A stretch of DNA of 7,375 nucleotides, from NCBI GenBank assembly GCA_028691435.1, contig JAQUZG010000033.1, positions 1 through 7,375 of the forward strand. The letters are read 5' to 3'. The translations under genes were made by a program, and so were the position numbers. Shown one piece after another: positions 5,093-7,375 of the stretch. The notes beneath the pieces are model-generated. The model saw only the letters and a program-made list of their open reading frames with translations, was not told the DNA's origin and did not search any database. Source of the stretch: Candidatus Iainarchaeum sp. GTDB taxonomy: Archaea; Iainarchaeota; Iainarchaeia; Iainarchaeales; JAAZKV01. Numbering within the stretch: the first letter of the stretch is position 1; every line of letters starts with the position of its first letter.

Positions 5093-6070
5093 ATGAAAGA
5101 TGTGTTTATGATGGTAGTTTTTGCAATTGCCACAATTGCATTAATTGCACTAGTTTTTCAATTATTTGTTCAACCACAAGAATCATTGGTAAATATACTA
5201 AAAAAAGAAATTACAAAAGCAGAATCAGATAAAGGAACAATTATGACTTATCAAGATGCAAAAGTAGTCAAAGATAATATTTTAACTACTAGTGAATTAA
5301 CACAAGAAGATATTTTAGTTTCTTTTGAATGCACGGATCCAAATTTATGCTGTGCTGAAGATGAAAAGTGTGAAAAAGTAAATTGGAGTAAAAAATATGT
5401 TAGTTTTAATCAAGATAGAAAAATTGATTTTTACACTAGGTGTATGCCAATTGAAAATTTGGTGGGCTGTACTATTTATTTTGGTAAAAAACCAAGTGAA
5501 GCAAAAATAATTGAAATTAAATTAGATAACACTAAAAAAAATGTTATTGTAACTTTTAAAAATGATGGAACAAGCATTTTAAGAGAAGCAAATGTGAATA
5601 TAAAAATAATGAAAAAAGTAAATGACAATTGGAAAGATACTGAAATAGAATACACCCCACAATTTGTAGATCTATTAGAAAATAATGGAATTAAAACATT
5701 AAATTATGCAATTGATTTGAAAACTAGTGGTGAATACAAAGCAAGTGTAACAGTTAGTGCAAAAAATGGTGGAATAGACAATAAGGAATTAGAATTTACT
5801 ATTAAAGAAAATGAGAATTGTATAACAATTGATGGAACAGAAGTAATTAGTTGGCCAACTGGCGAATACGAAACTGACCCATATGATGAAACTATAAAAA
5901 CAGAAATTTTGGTTTATAGAGAAATTCATAAATGCAGTGGATGTAATTTTGGTTATGAATGTTTAGCTAAATGGATGGAAAAAAAACCTAATAGTGATTT
6001 ACAAATTTTAACAAACAATTCTGTTTATTGTGAAGACCCTTCTCCATCAACAGTTACAAATGGATGTTAA
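5093..6070 (+). CDS. Membrane-anchored, cysteine-rich extracytoplasmic protein with Ig-like domain
   Basis: I do not recognise a named family for this 325-residue protein. Residues 1-3 are polar, 4-26 form one hydrophobic helix (FMMVVFAIATIALIALVFQL) with no clear cleavage site, so it is likely an N-terminal anchor with the rest outside the cell. Residues about 40-75 are charged. Residues 80-126 carry six cysteines (80, 86, 87, 93, 117, 126). Residues about 140-238 alternate short strands (KKNVIVTFKNDG, EANVNIKI, GEYKASVTVSA) like CARDB/Ig-type beta sandwiches of cell-surface proteins. The C-terminal part has six more cysteines (243, 281, 284, 290, 313, 325), including CSGC, and the last residue is Cys. 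An even total of twelve suits disulfides in an oxidising compartment. It follows the two-TM protein by 4 nt. A surface or adhesion role is inference. Confidence 0.8.
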   Translation: MKDVFMMVVFAIATIALIALVFQLFVQPQESLVNILKKEITKAESDKGTIMTYQDAKVVKDNILTTSELTQEDILVSFECTDPNLCCAEDEKCEKVNWSKKYVSFNQDRKIDFYTRCMPIENLVGCTIYFGKKPSEAKIIEIKLDNTKKNVIVTFKNDGTSILREANVNIKIMKKVNDNWKDTEIEYTPQFVDLLENNGIKTLNYAIDLKTSGEYKASVTVSAKNGGIDNKELEFTIKENENCITIDGTEVISWPTGEYETDPYDETIKTEILVYREIHKCSGCNFGYECLAKWMEKKPNSDLQILTNNSVYCEDPSPSTVTNGC

Positions 6071-6106
6071 ATTAAATTTAAAATAGTCATTAATTTTTAA
6101 AAAAGG

Positions 6107-6115
6107 CTTAAATAA
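6107..6115 (+). promoter_or_regulatory. TATA box of gatD
   Basis: CTTAAATAA, preceded by the purine-rich AAAAAAGG that resembles a BRE, is centred about 30 nt before the ATG at 6141. It predicts a transcript starting within a few nt of the start codon. No ribosome binding site is visible, consistent with leaderless or near-leaderless translation. Confidence 0.5.
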
Positions 6116-6140
6116 AAACATTTTGTATTTAATTTATAAT

Positions 6141-7375
6141 ATGAAAATTGAAGAATTTTTTAAAAAAAACAAATTAAGTGAAGGAATCAAAATTGAATTT
6201 GATTTTGAAAATACTCATATTATTGGTTGGGTTATGCCATCACGAAGTGAAAATTTAATGATTAAACTTGACAGTGGATATAATGCTGGTTTTAAGATTG
6301 ATAAAATAAAAAATATTAAATTACTTGGTCAAACAAAAAAAGTAAGCAAAGCAAAAACTGTTGAGATTAAAGAAAATAAAGATTTACCAACTATTGCACT
6401 TCTTCACACAGGTGGAACAATTGCATCTAGAGTAGATTACTCAAGTGGTGGAGTTTATGCGTCATTTACCGTTGAAGATTTAGCAGCCTTATTTCCAGAA
6501 CTTTTTACAATTACTAACATACAACCAGAATTAATTGAAAATATGATGTCCGAGGACATGAATAAAACACATTATCAAAAAATTTCACAAGCAATAAATA
6601 CTCAACTTGTTAATCCAAAAATAAAAGGAATAATTGTTGGGCATGGAACAGATACACTTGGATATAGTGCTGCGATTCTTTCATTTATGTTAAAAAATGT
6701 GAATAAACCAGTTTTGATTGTTGGTTCACAAAGATCAAGTGATAGAGGAAGTAGTGACGCTGCCATGAATTTGATTAGTGCTGCAGAATTTATTACAAAA
6801 ACAAATTTTAAAGGAGTAGCAGTTTGTATGCATAATTCTACAAATGATGATTGTTGTGCAATTTTACCAGGAACAAAAACAAGAAAAATGCACACATCAA
6901 GACGAGATGCATTTAAAGCAATTAATGATACCCTAATTGCATTAGTAGATTATAAAAATCATGAAATTAAATGGATTAAAAATAAATTAGAAATGGAAAA
7001 ATCAAAAGGTAAATTTGAGTTTTTAAATAAATTTGAAGAAAAAGTTGGATTAGTAAAAATGCACCCGGGAATAAGCGAAGAAATTTTTGATTTTTATAAA
7101 AATTATAAAGGATTAATTATTGAAGGAACAGGATTAGGCCATACTCCAATTAGAGAAGATAAATTTGTTAAAAAGATTTTAGAATTAATTAAATCAGGTT
7201 GTGTTGTTGGTATGACTAGTCAATGCTTATATGGACGCGTACACCCAAATGTTTACACTAATTTAAGAAAATTATCTGAAATTGGCGTAATTTATTGTGA
7301 AGATATGCTACCTGAAACTGCTTTAATGAAATTATCTTGGCTTCTTGGAAATTATTCAAAAGAAGAAAGTAAAAA
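6141..7375 (+). CDS. gatD: Glu-tRNA(Gln) amidotransferase subunit D (3' end cut by window)
   Basis: GatD is the archaea-specific glutaminase subunit that, with GatE, converts Glu-tRNA(Gln) to Gln-tRNA(Gln); it releases ammonia from glutamine for the GatE kinase/amidase. The 411 visible residues contain the N-terminal beta-barrel region (about 1-80) and an L-asparaginase-like domain. Motifs: HTGGTIAS (His89-Ser96) with the Thr nucleophile region, GHGTDT (167-172) with Thr170 and Asp171, VGSQRSSDRGSSDAAMNL, and the C-terminal CLYGRVHPNVYTNLRKL and EDMLPETALMKL blocks. QRSSDRGSSDAA separates GatD from ordinary asparaginases. Family length is about 420-440, so only a short tail is missing. Its presence implies that the cell probably lacks a direct GlnRS route. 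gatE is not in the window; whether it follows cannot be seen. It has its own promoter and is not in the preceding operon. Confidence 0.96.
   Translation, partial: MKIEEFFKKNKLSEGIKIEFDFENTHIIGWVMPSRSENLMIKLDSGYNAGFKIDKIKNIKLLGQTKKVSKAKTVEIKENKDLPTIALLHTGGTIASRVDYSSGGVYASFTVEDLAALFPELFTITNIQPELIENMMSEDMNKTHYQKISQAINTQLVNPKIKGIIVGHGTDTLGYSAAILSFMLKNVNKPVLIVGSQRSSDRGSSDAAMNLISAAEFITKTNFKGVAVCMHNSTNDDCCAILPGTKTRKMHTSRRDAFKAINDTLIALVDYKNHEIKWIKNKLEMEKSKGKFEFLNKFEEKVGLVKMHPGISEEIFDFYKNYKGLIIEGTGLGHTPIREDKFVKKILELIKSGCVVGMTSQCLYGRVHPNVYTNLRKLSEIGVIYCEDMLPETALMKLSWLLGNYSKEESK

Noticed and set aside
6602..6895. 97-codon minus-strand ORF.
   Set aside because: It is antisense to the gatD catalytic core.
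1..7375. CRISPR array, insertion sequence, att site or prophage.
   Set aside because: No spaced direct repeats, transposase or recombinase motifs, or terminal inverted repeats were seen on either strand.

Overview
The window looks like chromosomal DNA from an AT-rich archaeon, most likely a DPANN lineage (Pacearchaeota/Woesearchaeota-like). Archaeal markers are a GatD-type Glu-tRNA(Gln) amidotransferase subunit, a homomeric-type tRNA-splicing endonuclease, an archaeal-type ATP-dependent DNA ligase, a tiny histone-fold protein, a box C/D RNA and TATA-type promoters close to start codons. The DPANN placement is inference: it rests on gene size, composition and the resemblance of the first gene to helical/PIN-like proteins I associate with those genomes.

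Layout. 1-776 (minus): 3'-truncated gene for an alpha-helical plus PIN-like protein. 777-930: divergent promoter region. 931-2363 (plus): tight three-gene operon of a UspA/HUP-like protein, endA (4-nt overlap) and a sugar-phosphate transferase domain lacking its membrane anchor. 2364-2418: convergent spacer with a hairpin/U-tract terminator for the minus-strand gene. 2419-2595 (minus): 58-residue histone-fold protein, too short for an ordinary ORF search, with a structured leader. 2596-2981: non-protein-coding, holding the histone promoter, a GC-rich island at 2777-2912 that reads as a dual-guide box C/D RNA, and the ligase promoter. 2982-4799: DNA ligase. 4876-6070: two-gene membrane unit (a two-TM miniprotein and a cysteine-rich anchored protein). 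6141-7375: gatD, cut by the window end a few residues short of its expected terminus.

The recognisable genes are informational: tRNA splicing, tRNA-dependent Gln-tRNA synthesis, DNA joining, chromatin, and guided RNA modification. The most unusual element is the C/D RNA. Its four boxes and both 12-nt guide spacers are canonical, but the D'-C' spacer, normally a few nucleotides, is 81 nt and can fold into a long hairpin. That hairpin competes with the stem expected next to the internal C'/D' kink-turn. The second item is a phosphoglycosyl-transferase-like catalytic domain whose N-terminus starts after the usual membrane helix, with an in-frame stop just upstream that rules out an N-terminal extension.
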